64,000 bases of DNA, from the NCBI RefSeq assembly GCF_022664455.2, contig NZ_JAKRKC020000003.1, positions 62,001 through 126,000 on the forward strand, in the 5' to 3' direction. Shown piece after piece: positions 24,275 through 32,471 of the stretch (position 1 is the stretch's first letter; the number at the start of each line of letters is the position of its first letter). The notes beneath the pieces are model-generated. The model was not told the origin of the DNA. It did no database searches and saw only the letters and a list, made by a program, of their open reading frames with translations. This DNA is from Actinomadura luzonensis (GTDB taxonomy: Bacteria > Actinomycetota > Actinomycetes > Streptosporangiales > Streptosporangiaceae). A program made the translations under genes and the position numbers.

Positions 24275-25129
24275 GTGAACACCGCCGCATACCTGCGCCG
24301 CATCGGCCTGCCGCACCTGCTCGGCGCCCCCGCCACCGCCGAGGGCCTGCGCCTGCTGCACACGGCCCACGTCGAGAGGGTCGCCTACGAAGCTCTGGAG
24401 ATCTGGCTGGAGCGCCCGACGACGGTGGACCCGGCCGAGTCCGCCGAGCGCATCCTGCGCGGCCGGGGCGGCTACTGCTTCCACCTGAACGGCGCGTTCT
24501 GGGCGCTCGCGACGGCGCTCGGCTACGACGTGACCCGGCACGTCGGCGGCGTGCAGCCGCGCGGCGGCGAGCCGGGCGTCACGGCCAACCATCTGGTGCT
24601 GACCGCCCGCGGCCTGCCCTCGCCGGACAACCCGGGCGGCGAGTGGCTGGTGGACCTCGGGCTCGGCGACGCGCTGCACGAGCCGCTGCCGCTGGTGGCG
24701 GGCACGTACCGGCAGGGGCCGTTCACCTACGCGCTGCGCCCGTCGGAGGTCGCGCCGGGGGGCTGGCGGCTGGAGCACGACCCGGCCGGCTCGTTCCAGG
24801 GCATGGACTTCGACCCGGCGCCGGCGGAGATGTCGGCGTTCGCGGAGATGCACCGGCATCTGACGACGTCACCGGAGTCGGGGTTCGTGCGGGTGGCGTC
24901 GGTGGCGCGGCGCGACGGCTCGGGCGTGGACCTGATGCGCGGGCTCACGCTGTCGCGGATCGGCGCGGGCGCGGACTCGGTCACCCTGGACACCGCCCGC
25001 GACTATTTCGCGGCCCTCGCCGACGTCTTCCGCCTGCCGCTGGACGACGTCGGCGCGGCGGAGAAGGACAAGCTGTGGCGCAAGGTGCACAGCGCGCACG
25101 TCGCCTGGCTGGCGAGCCAGGCGACGTGA
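24275..25129 (+). CDS. nat: Arylamine N-acetyltransferase
   Basis: A 284-residue cytosolic enzyme that transfers acetyl (or propionyl) groups from CoA to arylamines, hydrazines and similar amines. The catalytic triad is intact: Cys68 in GRGGYCFHLN, His106 in GVTANHLVLTA, Asp127 in WLVDLGLGD. The N-terminal RRIGLP (8-13) is the usual family start, so the GTG at 24275 was chosen over GTG 24260. In actinomycetes such genes often belong to biosynthetic or catabolic clusters, but no such context is seen here. It is divergent from the response-regulator gene. Confidence 0.92.
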   Translation: MNTAAYLRRIGLPHLLGAPATAEGLRLLHTAHVERVAYEALEIWLERPTTVDPAESAERILRGRGGYCFHLNGAFWALATALGYDVTRHVGGVQPRGGEPGVTANHLVLTARGLPSPDNPGGEWLVDLGLGDALHEPLPLVAGTYRQGPFTYALRPSEVAPGGWRLEHDPAGSFQGMDFDPAPAEMSAFAEMHRHLTTSPESGFVRVASVARRDGSGVDLMRGLTLSRIGAGADSVTLDTARDYFAALADVFRLPLDDVGAAEKDKLWRKVHSAHVAWLASQAT

Positions 25130-25159
25130 CGGTGACCGGCGAGGGTAGCGGAGGTCGTC

Positions 25160-26242
25160 GTGCACCTCGACATGGGCGGGACCAGCAGGCTGGCCGGGCG
25201 TTACCGGCTGCTCGAGCCCTCGTCCGGGGGGCCGGTGCGGCCGGCCTTCGACGAGTCCGGCCGCCGCGAGGTGGCGGTCAGGGAGTTACGCCTGCCGCCC
25301 GAGCTGCGCGAGGCGGCGCTGCACCGGGCGCGGGCGGCGGTGGCGCTGCGGCACCCGTCGATCGTGCCGGTGCTGGACGTGGTGGTGGCCGAGGACGGCG
25401 TGCCGTGGCTGGTCATGGCGGCCGTCCAGGGGACGACGCTGGAGGCGGCGGTGGGCTCGCGCCGCCCGCTGCCGGTGATGCAGGCGGCCCGGGCGGGCGT
25501 GGGGGTGCTGGCCGCGCTGACGGCCGCGCACGCGGCGGGGTACGTGCACGGCAACGTCGAGCCCGGCACCGTGCTGCTGACCGCGCGGGGACGGGCGGCG
25601 CTGACCGGGTTCGGCCTGCCGAGCCGCGGCACGTGGCCGTCGGCGGACCTGTGGTCGCTGGGCGCGACGCTGCACTTCGCGGTCGAGGGCCGGCCGCCCC
25701 GCCAGGCTCCGGCGGCCGGTCCGGAGCCGCTGCGGTCGCTCATCAGGGCGCTGCTCAGCCCGTCGGGGCCGCCGCCGGTCGAGGTGGTCCGCGAGACGCT
25801 GGACCGGCTGGCCGTGGACCAGCCGCTGGACCGGCTCATCGAGGCGCTCGGGCCGCTGCCGCCCGCCGAGGTGGCGGCGATCGGCCTCGCGGTCGTGGAC
25901 CGGCTGCTGCGCGGGCAGGGGCCGCACGGCGGGGTGCATCCCGGGAACGTTCTGGTGGACGGCGAGGGGCGGGCGACGCTGCTGCCGTCGGTGCGGTCGG
26001 GCACGCCGCCGGCGTTCACGGCCCCGGAGGGCGGGAGCGGCCCGGCGGCCGACCTGTGGTCGCTCGGGGCCACCCTGTACGCGGCCGTGGAGGGCCGCCC
26101 GCCCGCGCCGGGGGCGCCGCTGGCCCGCGCGGGCGCGCTGGCGCCGCTGCTGGTCCGGCTGCTGTCGGGCGACCCCGGGCAGCGGCCGTCGCCGGAGGAG
26201 CTGGCGGGCGAGCTGCGCCGGTTCGAGCGGCGGCGCGGCTGA
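25160..26242 (+). CDS. Tandem Ser/Thr pseudokinase-like protein
   Basis: A 360-residue protein with two kinase-like units in series. Unit 1 (about 12-205) has RYRLLEP, RHPSIVPVLDV and a catalytic loop read as VHGNVEPGTVLL (129-140), so the HRD aspartate is missing. The VAIK lysine is Arg41 and DFG reads TGFG (149-152). Unit 2 (about 205-355) keeps a C-lobe-like loop HGGVHPGNVLV (255-265) and again lacks the catalytic residues. Both units share ADLWSLGATL followed by AVEGRPP. There is no transmembrane segment. It is most likely a catalytically dead scaffold or regulator. The GTG at 25160 has GGAGG five nucleotides upstream. It uses a rare TTA codon at 25286. Confidence 0.8.
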   Translation: MHLDMGGTSRLAGRYRLLEPSSGGPVRPAFDESGRREVAVRELRLPPELREAALHRARAAVALRHPSIVPVLDVVVAEDGVPWLVMAAVQGTTLEAAVGSRRPLPVMQAARAGVGVLAALTAAHAAGYVHGNVEPGTVLLTARGRAALTGFGLPSRGTWPSADLWSLGATLHFAVEGRPPRQAPAAGPEPLRSLIRALLSPSGPPPVEVVRETLDRLAVDQPLDRLIEALGPLPPAEVAAIGLAVVDRLLRGQGPHGGVHPGNVLVDGEGRATLLPSVRSGTPPAFTAPEGGSGPAADLWSLGATLYAAVEGRPPAPGAPLARAGALAPLLVRLLSGDPGQRPSPEELAGELRRFERRRG

Positions 26243-26269
26243 ACGAGCCGGTGAATTTGCGATACATCG

Positions 26270-26299
26270 CGAGTGGGAACCCGCGGAGGGTCCCGCTCG
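26270..26299 (+). terminator. Hairpin after the pseudokinase gene, possible terminator
   Basis: CGAGTGGGAACCC and GGGTCCCGCTCG pair around a GCGGA loop, with one mismatch and a one-base bulge, 28 bp after the pseudokinase stop. There is no clear T tract after it, so it may be an attenuator or a processing element rather than a strong terminator. Confidence 0.35.
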
Positions 26300-26361
26300 T
26301 TGGATCGACGACGCAGAATGTGGGAGAGGCGGGGCGCGCGCTCCGCGTTCGGAGGAAGAGG

Positions 26362-26556
26362 ATGTCGCCCATCCAGAAGTACGTCATCGGCGCGGCCATC
26401 GCCGTCGTGGTCACGTGGATCCTGCCCCTGCCGGGCTGGATCACCCTGCTGGTGATCCTCGCCGCGATCGGCGCCCCGGTGGTCGGCTACCTGATGCTCG
26501 ACCCCTCGCAGCGCGAGCGGCTGAAGAGGGCCCGCCGGCGCGGACTCGGCCGCTGA
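26362..26556 (+). CDS. Small two-helix membrane protein
   Basis: A 64-residue protein with two hydrophobic segments (about 6-24 and 26-46: YVIGAAIAVVVTWILPLP, WITLLVILAAIGAPVVGYL) and a strongly basic tail (RERLKRARRRGLGR). That pattern places the tail in the cytosol. The ATG at 26362 has GGAGGAAG upstream. Nothing about its role can be read from the sequence; small basic-tailed membrane proteins of this type are common and unassigned in actinomycetes. Confidence 0.75.
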   Translation: MSPIQKYVIGAAIAVVVTWILPLPGWITLLVILAAIGAPVVGYLMLDPSQRERLKRARRRGLGR

Positions 26557-26589
26557 GCGCCGGGCGGCGGGGGCCCTCCCGACCGGGCC

Positions 26590-26901
26590 TCAGGCCTCCG
26601 CCGCGGCGAGCGCCGACTGCACGCGCCGCGTCACCCTGCGCTCGATGAGGAACGACAGGAACGGCACGGTGCCGCCGAGCATCACGCCCAGCATGTACGG
26701 CCACGACCAGCGCGCCTTCATGCCCAGGTTCATGACGGTGACCAGGTAGATCATGTAGAACCCGCCGTGGATCGGGGCGGTGATCTTCGACAGGGCCGGT
26801 TCGCCGAAGCCGTAGCGCAGCACCATGGCGGCGCACAGGATGAGCAGCATGCAGCCGACGACGTAGGCGAGCACCCGGAAGGGCTTGAGAGCCGATTCCA
26901 C
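26590..26901 (-). CDS. DUF3817 domain integral membrane protein
   Basis: A 103-residue protein with three hydrophobic helices and the DUF3817 features FRVLAYVVGCMLLILCAAMVL, HGGFYMIYLVTVMNLG and ML(G)VMLGGTVPFLSFLIERRV. The GTG at 26901 begins 4 bp after the stop of SURF1, so the two are co-transcribed and probably coupled. DUF3817 proteins are often found near cytochrome-oxidase assembly genes, which fits this neighbour. The biochemical role is unknown. Confidence 0.87.
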   Translation of the reverse strand: MESALKPFRVLAYVVGCMLLILCAAMVLRYGFGEPALSKITAPIHGGFYMIYLVTVMNLGMKARWSWPYMLGVMLGGTVPFLSFLIERRVTRRVQSALAAAEA

Positions 26902-26904
26902 GTT

Positions 26905-27687
26905 TTAACCTTCCAGAGCCATCTCAGGGGATGTGCCACGATCCCGATCCGTCCGTACGGCGTCGCGTACGAAGTGGAACCACATGAACACGGCGAATCC
27001 TGCAAAGATCCACCAGTTGGCGGCGTATGCCAGGTTACGCCAGGTCAGGGTCCCCTCGGTCGCCGGCGGCGCGACCTTGACCTGCGCCAGCGCGCCGGAC
27101 GGCGGCTGCGCGACCACGAACCCGGTGCGCACCTTCTGACCCGTCCACAGGTTGACCAGCTCGCCCGTGGAGACCGTCTGCACCTGGCCGGCGGGCAGCC
27201 CCTCGTTGCGCCGCTGCACGCTGTCGGTGCCCTGCTGGGGACGCAGCCGCCCGGCCACCGTGACCCGCCCGCGCGGCACGTCGGCCACGGCCGGGTCGTC
27301 GCTCGTGCGCGTCCAGCCCCGCACCACCGGCATCAGCGTGCCGTCGTCGAGCCGGAGCGGGGTGAGCACCCAGTAGCCGTCGTCGCGGGAGACGTTGCCG
27401 CCGGGCGCGTCCACGTCGGGCCGCCGGTCGGCGACGAGGAGTTGGCGGGTGGCGTCGTACTCGCCCTCCGCGGTCACCCTGCGGCCCACGACCTCGCCGG
27501 TGAGCTGGGCGGACAGCGGGGCGAGCGTGGCGGCGGGCACCGGCGCGGGGTCGGCGGCGGCCCTCGGCCTGCCGGAGTCCTCGAAGACGCCGAGCTGCCA
27601 GCGGCCGAGGAGGATGAACGCGACCAGGACCCCGATCGTGAGCAGGTGCAGCCCGATCAGGCGCGGCGAGAGGAGGGTCCTGAGCAT
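26905..27687 (-). CDS. SURF1 family cytochrome c oxidase assembly protein
   Basis: A 260-residue inner-membrane protein with an N-terminal helix (about 11-30) ending in LGRWQL, a periplasmic-side domain with VVRGWTRT and GRLRPQQGT, and a C-terminal helix (about 222-242, NWWIFAGFAVFMWFHFVRDA). This two-helix layout with a central soluble domain is typical of SURF1/Shy1. It assists haem a insertion or assembly of the aa3 oxidase. The ATG at 27687 follows TAGCTT by six nucleotides. It forms an operon with the DUF3817 gene. Confidence 0.9.
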   Translation of the reverse strand: MLRTLLSPRLIGLHLLTIGVLVAFILLGRWQLGVFEDSGRPRAAADPAPVPAATLAPLSAQLTGEVVGRRVTAEGEYDATRQLLVADRRPDVDAPGGNVSRDDGYWVLTPLRLDDGTLMPVVRGWTRTSDDPAVADVPRGRVTVAGRLRPQQGTDSVQRRNEGLPAGQVQTVSTGELVNLWTGQKVRTGFVVAQPPSGALAQVKVAPPATEGTLTWRNLAYAANWWIFAGFAVFMWFHFVRDAVRTDRDRGTSPEMALEG

Positions 27688-27792
27688 GCTTCCAAGCTAT
27701 CCGCCGGGCAGGGTGGTCCCGTCATCAGGCTGCCCCGAGGAATGCCGCCAAAAGGCACAAACGTCACAGCCGATGCCGCTAGGCTTGCGCCC

Positions 27793-27972
27793 ATGTCTGA
27801 CCAGCATATCGACCCCGCGGGCAACACCCAGGCCTTCCGCGCCTTCGCTCAGGCGCGCGAGGAGGAGGCGGCCGCGGCGGCCAAGCCCAAGAAGTCGCCC
27901 CTGCTGCCCATCATCGCGGTCGTCCTGGGCATCGCGATCATCGGCGTGGTCGCCTTCCTGCTCCTGCGCTGA
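27793..27972 (+). CDS. Small C-tail-anchored membrane protein
   Basis: A 59-residue protein with a charged, alanine-rich N-terminus (FAQAREEEAAAAAKPKKS) and one C-terminal transmembrane helix (about 36-58, LLPIIAVVLGIAIIGVVAFLL). The ATG at 27793 follows TAGGCT (27780-27785) by seven nucleotides, matching the leaderless layout of several neighbours. It is divergent from SURF1 and ends before a clear terminator. No function can be assigned. Confidence 0.75.
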   Translation: MSDQHIDPAGNTQAFRAFAQAREEEAAAAAKPKKSPLLPIIAVVLGIAIIGVVAFLLLR

Positions 27973-27994
27973 CCCCGGGTCCCGTCGGGACGAC

Positions 27995-28019
27995 CCGCCG
28001 CGGCGCCGTGGCGGTTTTT
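27995..28019 (+). terminator. Rho-independent terminator
   Basis: A GC stem, CCGCCGCGGC pairing with GCCGTGGCGG with one mismatch, is followed at once by TTTTT (28015-28019). It lies 22 bp after the stop of the small membrane protein and separates it from the monooxygenase promoter. Confidence 0.7.
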
Positions 28020-28051
28020 CGCCATTCCCTCATCCCGCTCATATGACCTAC

Positions 28052-28070
28052 ATTGGACATACCGTCCAAT
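28052..28070 (+). promoter_or_regulatory. Perfect 7-bp inverted repeat operator before the monooxygenase
   Basis: ATTGGAC (28052-28058) and GTCCAAT (28064-28070) are perfect arms with a 5-bp spacer, 13 bp before the GTG at 28084. The size and symmetry suit a TetR-family repressor. TACATT at 28049-28054 could be the -10. No regulator gene is adjacent, so control would be from elsewhere. Confidence 0.55.
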
Positions 28071-28083
28071 AGGAGGTCCACGC

Positions 28084-29541
28084 GTGCGTGAACAGCCAGG
28101 GATCGTGATCGTGGGTGCCGGCTTCGCCGGGATCTGCATGGCCGTGAAGCTGAAGGAAGCCGGGTACCACGACTTCGTCGTCCTGGAGAAGGCCGGCGAG
28201 CCGGGCGGGACCTGGCGCGACAACACCTACCCCGGATGCGCCTGCGACGTGCCGTCGCATATGTACTCCTACTCGTTCGAGCTGAATCCCGGCTGGTCGC
28301 GGATGTTCGCCCCGCAGGAGGAGATCCAGCGCTATCTGCGCTCGTGCGCGGACAAGTACGGCGTCACCCCGCACATCAGGCACGGCTCGGCCGTGACGGG
28401 CCTGGAGTACGACGACGGGCGCCGCTCGTGGACGGTGACCACCGAGGGCGGCGCGACCATGCGGGCCAACGCCGTGGTCAGCGCGATCGGCGCCCTCCAC
28501 ATCCCGAAATTTCCGGATATCCCGGGGCGGGAGGCGTTCGCCGGCCCCGCCTTCCACTCCGCCGCCTGGGACCACTCGGCGGACCTGACCGGCAAACGCG
28601 TCGCCGTCATCGGCACCGGCGCCTCGGCCGTCCAGATCGTCCCCCGGATCGCCCCCGAGGCCGCCCACGTGACGGTCTTCCAGCGCACGCCCCCGTGGCT
28701 GCACCCCAAGCCCGACTTCGCCTTCTCCCCCGCCGCCCGCCGCCTGCTGCGCCTGCCCGGCGCGGCCCGGGCCCTGCGCGACGGCATCTACTGGGCGCTG
28801 GAGACCCGGGCGCTCGGCTTCGCCGTGCACCCGAGCCTGATGGCCGCCCACGAGCGCCTGGCCCTGCGCCACCTGGAACGGCAGGTGCCCGACCCCGGCC
28901 TGCGCCGCGCCCTCACTCCCGGCTACCGGATCGGCTGCAAGCGCATCCTCATCTCCAGCGACTACTACCCCGCCCTGATGCGGGACGACGTCTCCCTCGT
29001 CACCGACGCGGTCACCGAGATCCGCGAGCGCTCGCTGCTGGACGCCGCCGGCCGCGAGCACCCCGCCGACGTGATCGTGTACGGCACCGGCTTCAAGGTC
29101 GTGGACGCCCTCGCCGGCCGGCACATCACCGGGCGCGGCGGGCGCCGGATCCAGGACGCCTGGAGCAAGGGCGTCGAGGCGTACTACGGGATCGCGACCA
29201 GCGGCTTCCCCAACCTGTTCTTCCTGCTCGGCCCCAACACCGGCCTCGGGCACAACTCGGTCGTGTTCATGATCGAGTCACAGGCCCGCTACGTCGTCGA
29301 GTGCCTGCGCCTGCTGTCCAGGACCCAGGCCAGGGCCCTGGACGTGCGCCAGGAGGCGCAGGCGGCCTTCAACCGCCGCCTGCGCGCCCGGCTCGACCCG
29401 ATGGTGTGGAACGCGGGCGGCTGCCACTCCTGGTACCTGGACGAGCACGGCGTGAACCGGACGATCTGGCCGGGCTTCTCCTTCGAGTACTGGGCGCGTA
29501 CGAGACGGGTGAAGCCCGGCGCCTACGAGCTCATCTACTAG
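28084..29541 (+). CDS. Flavin-containing monooxygenase, Baeyer-Villiger type
   Basis: A 485-residue FAD/NADPH enzyme. The FAD-binding GAGFAG is at 11-16 and the NADPH-binding GTGASA at 177-182. Between them is FAGPAFHSAAW (152-162), which matches the Baeyer-Villiger fingerprint FxGxxxHxxxW. It would insert oxygen into a ketone or oxidise a heteroatom. The C-terminal GPNTGLGHNSVVFMIESQ is typical. The GTG at 28084 has AGGAGG upstream. A palindromic operator precedes it, so it is probably inducible by its substrate. The substrate is unknown. The last 11 bp overlap the convergent gamma-glutamyltransferase gene. Confidence 0.9.
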   Translation: MREQPGIVIVGAGFAGICMAVKLKEAGYHDFVVLEKAGEPGGTWRDNTYPGCACDVPSHMYSYSFELNPGWSRMFAPQEEIQRYLRSCADKYGVTPHIRHGSAVTGLEYDDGRRSWTVTTEGGATMRANAVVSAIGALHIPKFPDIPGREAFAGPAFHSAAWDHSADLTGKRVAVIGTGASAVQIVPRIAPEAAHVTVFQRTPPWLHPKPDFAFSPAARRLLRLPGAARALRDGIYWALETRALGFAVHPSLMAAHERLALRHLERQVPDPGLRRALTPGYRIGCKRILISSDYYPALMRDDVSLVTDAVTEIRERSLLDAAGREHPADVIVYGTGFKVVDALAGRHITGRGGRRIQDAWSKGVEAYYGIATSGFPNLFFLLGPNTGLGHNSVVFMIESQARYVVECLRLLSRTQARALDVRQEAQAAFNRRLRARLDPMVWNAGGCHSWYLDEHGVNRTIWPGFSFEYWARTRRVKPGAYELIY

Positions 29542-31261
29542 GGCTGACCACCATCGCGCTGCCGCCGCCGCGCCGCGCCGGCTCGGCCACGGCCTGGACC
29601 CGGCCCCGGCCGAGGAGCTCCAGCCCCGTGGCCGCGCCGATCTCCGGGTTGAGCACGAGGCTGTGCCCGCGGGCCTCCAGCTCGCTCCGGTAGCGGTCCA
29701 GGAACGCCTGCTCGGCCTGCGTCTGCGCGGTGTTGCGCTGGGTGGCGCGCGGCGCGGCGAGCGCGTCCGGCAGGCTCATGCCGAACTCGTACCGGTTGAC
29801 CAGGATCTGCAGCACGGTCGTGATGATCGTCGAGCCGCCGGGCGAGCCGACGGCCAGCACCGGCCGCTCGCCCTCGAACACCAGCGTGGGCGCCATCGAC
29901 GAGCGGGGCCGCTTGCCGGGGCCGGGCAGGTTGGGGTCGCCGGGGGCCGGGCCGAAGGTGAAGTCGGTCAGCTCGTTGTTGAGCAGCACGCCGCGGCCGG
30001 GCACGACGATGCCGTTGCCGCCGGTGGACTCGATGGTGAGGTTGTAGGCGACGACGTTGCCCCAGCGGTCGGCGACGACCAGGTGCGTGGTCTCCGGGCC
30101 CTCGGCCGCGGTCGGCGTGGCGGTGCCGGTCGGCTGCGCGCACGGCCCGTACGAGCCGTCGGGGCTGCCGGGCGCGACCGGGCTGGTGAGCGCCCGCTCG
30201 CCGATCAGGCAGGCCCGCTCCTTGGCGAAGCCGTCGGACAGCAACTCCTTCAGCGGGACGCCGGGCAGGTCGCCGACGTAGGCGTTGCGGTCGGCGAAGG
30301 CCAGCCGCGAGGCCTCCAGGTACTCGTGCACGCCCACCTGCGGCAGCGCCTCCAGGATGTTGAGCGCCTCGCCGACCGTGGAGCCGCCCGAGGACGGGGG
30401 CGCCATGCCGTACACGTCGAGGCCCTTGAAGGTGACCTTGGTGGGCTCGCGGAGCAGGGCGCGGTAGGCCGTCAGGTCCGACAGCTCCATGAGGCCGGGG
30501 CGGACGTTGCGGGTGCTGCCCGGGGTGACCGGCGGCCGCTTGACGGTGGCCACGATCTCCTGGCCGAGCCGGCCGCCGTACAACCAGCCGGGGCCGCGCC
30601 TGGCCAGCTCGCGGTAGGTGTCGGCGAGCTCCGGGTTCCTGAAGACCGAGCCGACGGGCGGCGGCGCGCCGTTCGGCAGGTAGAGCTTGGCGGTGGAGGT
30701 GAAGTCCTTGAAGCGGGCGGCGTTGGCGGCGGTCTGGTCGTAGAAGGTCTGGTCCACGACGAAGCCCTTGGAGGCGACCTCGATCGCGGGCTGGAGCGCC
30801 TGCCGGAGCGAGAGCGTGCCGAACCGGCGCAGGGCCAGGTCCCAGGTGGCGAGCGTGCCGGGCACGCCGGCCGACAGGCCGCTGGTGACGCCCTCGTCGA
30901 ACGGGATGCCCTCGAACGTGGTGGCCGTCATCGCCTTCGGGGCCGTCTCGCGGCCGTCGATGGTGTGGACCCTGCGCCGCGCGGCGTCGTAGTAGACCAG
31001 GAAGCCGCCGCCGGCCAGCCCGGCCGAGTACGGCTCGGTGACGCCCAGGACGGCTCCGGCGGCCACCGCGGCGTCCACGGCGTTGCCGCCCCGCCTCAGC
31101 ACGGCGACGGCGGCCTTGGTGGCGTCGAGGTCGACGGTGGCGGCGGCGCCGCCGTACCCCTCGGCGACCGGGACCTTCTGCTGGGGCTCGGCGGCCAGGA
31201 CGGGACCGGCCGGCACGAGCGCGATGAGGACTGCTGCTGCGGGAACGATCACTCGGCGCAT
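29531..31261 (-). CDS. ggt: Gamma-glutamyltransferase
   Basis: A 576-residue Ntn-hydrolase precursor. Residues 1-24 are a signal peptide (RRVIVPAAAVLIALVPAGP, cleavage near VLA-AEP), so it is exported. The autocatalytic site is the ETTHLV stretch (390-395), whose second threonine (392) should become the small-subunit N-terminus. PSSGGSTVGEALNILE (289-304) and GSPGGSTIITTVLQ are conserved. It would hydrolyse or transfer the gamma-glutamyl group of glutathione-like compounds. The ATG at 31261 follows GGGAGG; that start keeps the signal peptide. The length is normal. Confidence 0.93.
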   Translation of the reverse strand: MRRVIVPAAAVLIALVPAGPVLAAEPQQKVPVAEGYGGAAATVDLDATKAAVAVLRRGGNAVDAAVAAGAVLGVTEPYSAGLAGGGFLVYYDAARRRVHTIDGRETAPKAMTATTFEGIPFDEGVTSGLSAGVPGTLATWDLALRRFGTLSLRQALQPAIEVASKGFVVDQTFYDQTAANAARFKDFTSTAKLYLPNGAPPPVGSVFRNPELADTYRELARRGPGWLYGGRLGQEIVATVKRPPVTPGSTRNVRPGLMELSDLTAYRALLREPTKVTFKGLDVYGMAPPSSGGSTVGEALNILEALPQVGVHEYLEASRLAFADRNAYVGDLPGVPLKELLSDGFAKERACLIGERALTSPVAPGSPDGSYGPCAQPTGTATPTAAEGPETTHLVVADRWGNVVAYNLTIESTGGNGIVVPGRGVLLNNELTDFTFGPAPGDPNLPGPGKRPRSSMAPTLVFEGERPVLAVGSPGGSTIITTVLQILVNRYEFGMSLPDALAAPRATQRNTAQTQAEQAFLDRYRSELEARGHSLVLNPEIGAATGLELLGRGRVQAVAEPARRGGGSAMVVSPSR

Positions 31262-31355
31262 GCCTCCCACGAAACACCAGCTACGCCCGGCGCGGTAGGG
31301 CCCCCTGCGACCTGGGGATGATGCGCTGGTCAGGGCGTTCATCTAGCGTTGACCC

Positions 31356-32471
31356 GTGCGCTCGAAGTCCGGCTTCGCCCCGTATCTCGCCCTCATCACG
31401 GCCGTCTTCCAGATCGTGCTGTCGCAGGGCGCGGAGTGGGGGCAGCGTGCCTTCAGGCAGCCGCTCGACCCGTGGGCGTACGCGTTGCTGCTGGCCGGGC
31501 CGCTGATGATCGTGGTGCACCGCAAGTACCCGATCCCCACGGCTCTGGTGGCCTTCGCGGCCGTGTACCTGTTCATCTGGGGCGGCTACCCCTATGGCGG
31601 CATCTTCATCTCGCCGATCGTCATGTTGTTCTGGCTGGTGTCGCGGCGGCACCGGCCGACCGCGTGGATCCTCGCCGGGGTGTCGCTGGCGCTGTTCATC
31701 GTCTACGCCTGGAGCACCCACCAGCCGCAGCGCGGCCTCTTCCACGACCTCGCGGTGTCCTCGTTCATCCTGCTCACCATGGTCGCGGCCGAGCTGGCCA
31801 GGATCGCCGGCGAGCGCCGCGCCCAGCAGCAGCGCGCGGCCGAGGAGGAGAGCCGCCGCCAGGCCAGCGAGGAGCGGCTGACGATGGCGCGGGAGTTGCA
31901 CGACGTGCTCGCGCACAACATCTCGCTGATCCACGTGCAGGCCTCGACCGCGCTGCACCTCATGGACGATCATCCGGAGCAGGCCAGGACGGCCCTCGCG
32001 ACCATCAAGACGGCCTCCAAAGAGGTGCTGGGCGAGATGCGCTCGGTGCTCAACGTGCTGCGCGACGGCGCGCCGCGCTCCCCCACGGCCGGGCTCGACC
32101 GGCTGGCGGAGCTGGTCGAGCGCTCCGGCCTGGAGGTGGAGCTGACGCGCGAGGGCTCGCGCCCGCTGCCGCCGGCGGTCGAGCGGGCCGCGTACCGGAT
32201 CGTGCAGGAGTCGCTGACCAACGCCGGGCGCTACGCCCCGGGCTCGCCGGTCGCGGTGCGGCTGGAGTACGGCCCGCGCGAGCTGGTGGTGCGGGTGAGC
32301 GACACGGGCGCGACCCGGCCGGCCGTCCTGGCCGGGTCGGGCGGCGGCAACGGCATCCCCGGCATGCGCGAGCGTGCCGCCGCGCTCGGCGGCACGCTCG
32401 TCGCGGGCCCCTCAGGCACGGGCTTCCAGGTGGAGGCCCGGCTGCCCCTACCCGAGGAGACGACCTCATGA
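31356..32471 (+). CDS. NarL-type sensor histidine kinase (HisKA_3)
   Basis: A 371-residue membrane kinase. Four or five hydrophobic helices fill residues about 8-150 with very short loops. A coiled coil follows (GERRAQQQRAAEEESRRQ), then HisKA_3 with MARELHDVLAHNIS (His182) and an HATPase with IVQESLTNAGRYAPG and GNGIPGMRERAAALGG. The architecture suggests sensing in or at the membrane. The GTG at 31356 follows TAGCGT (31344-31349) by six nucleotides. The stop overlaps the response-regulator ATG. The signal is unknown; DesK/LiaS-like kinases of this shape often sense membrane stress. Confidence 0.92.
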   Translation: MRSKSGFAPYLALITAVFQIVLSQGAEWGQRAFRQPLDPWAYALLLAGPLMIVVHRKYPIPTALVAFAAVYLFIWGGYPYGGIFISPIVMLFWLVSRRHRPTAWILAGVSLALFIVYAWSTHQPQRGLFHDLAVSSFILLTMVAAELARIAGERRAQQQRAAEEESRRQASEERLTMARELHDVLAHNISLIHVQASTALHLMDDHPEQARTALATIKTASKEVLGEMRSVLNVLRDGAPRSPTAGLDRLAELVERSGLEVELTREGSRPLPPAVERAAYRIVQESLTNAGRYAPGSPVAVRLEYGPRELVVRVSDTGATRPAVLAGSGGGNGIPGMRERAAALGGTLVAGPSGTGFQVEARLPLPEETTS

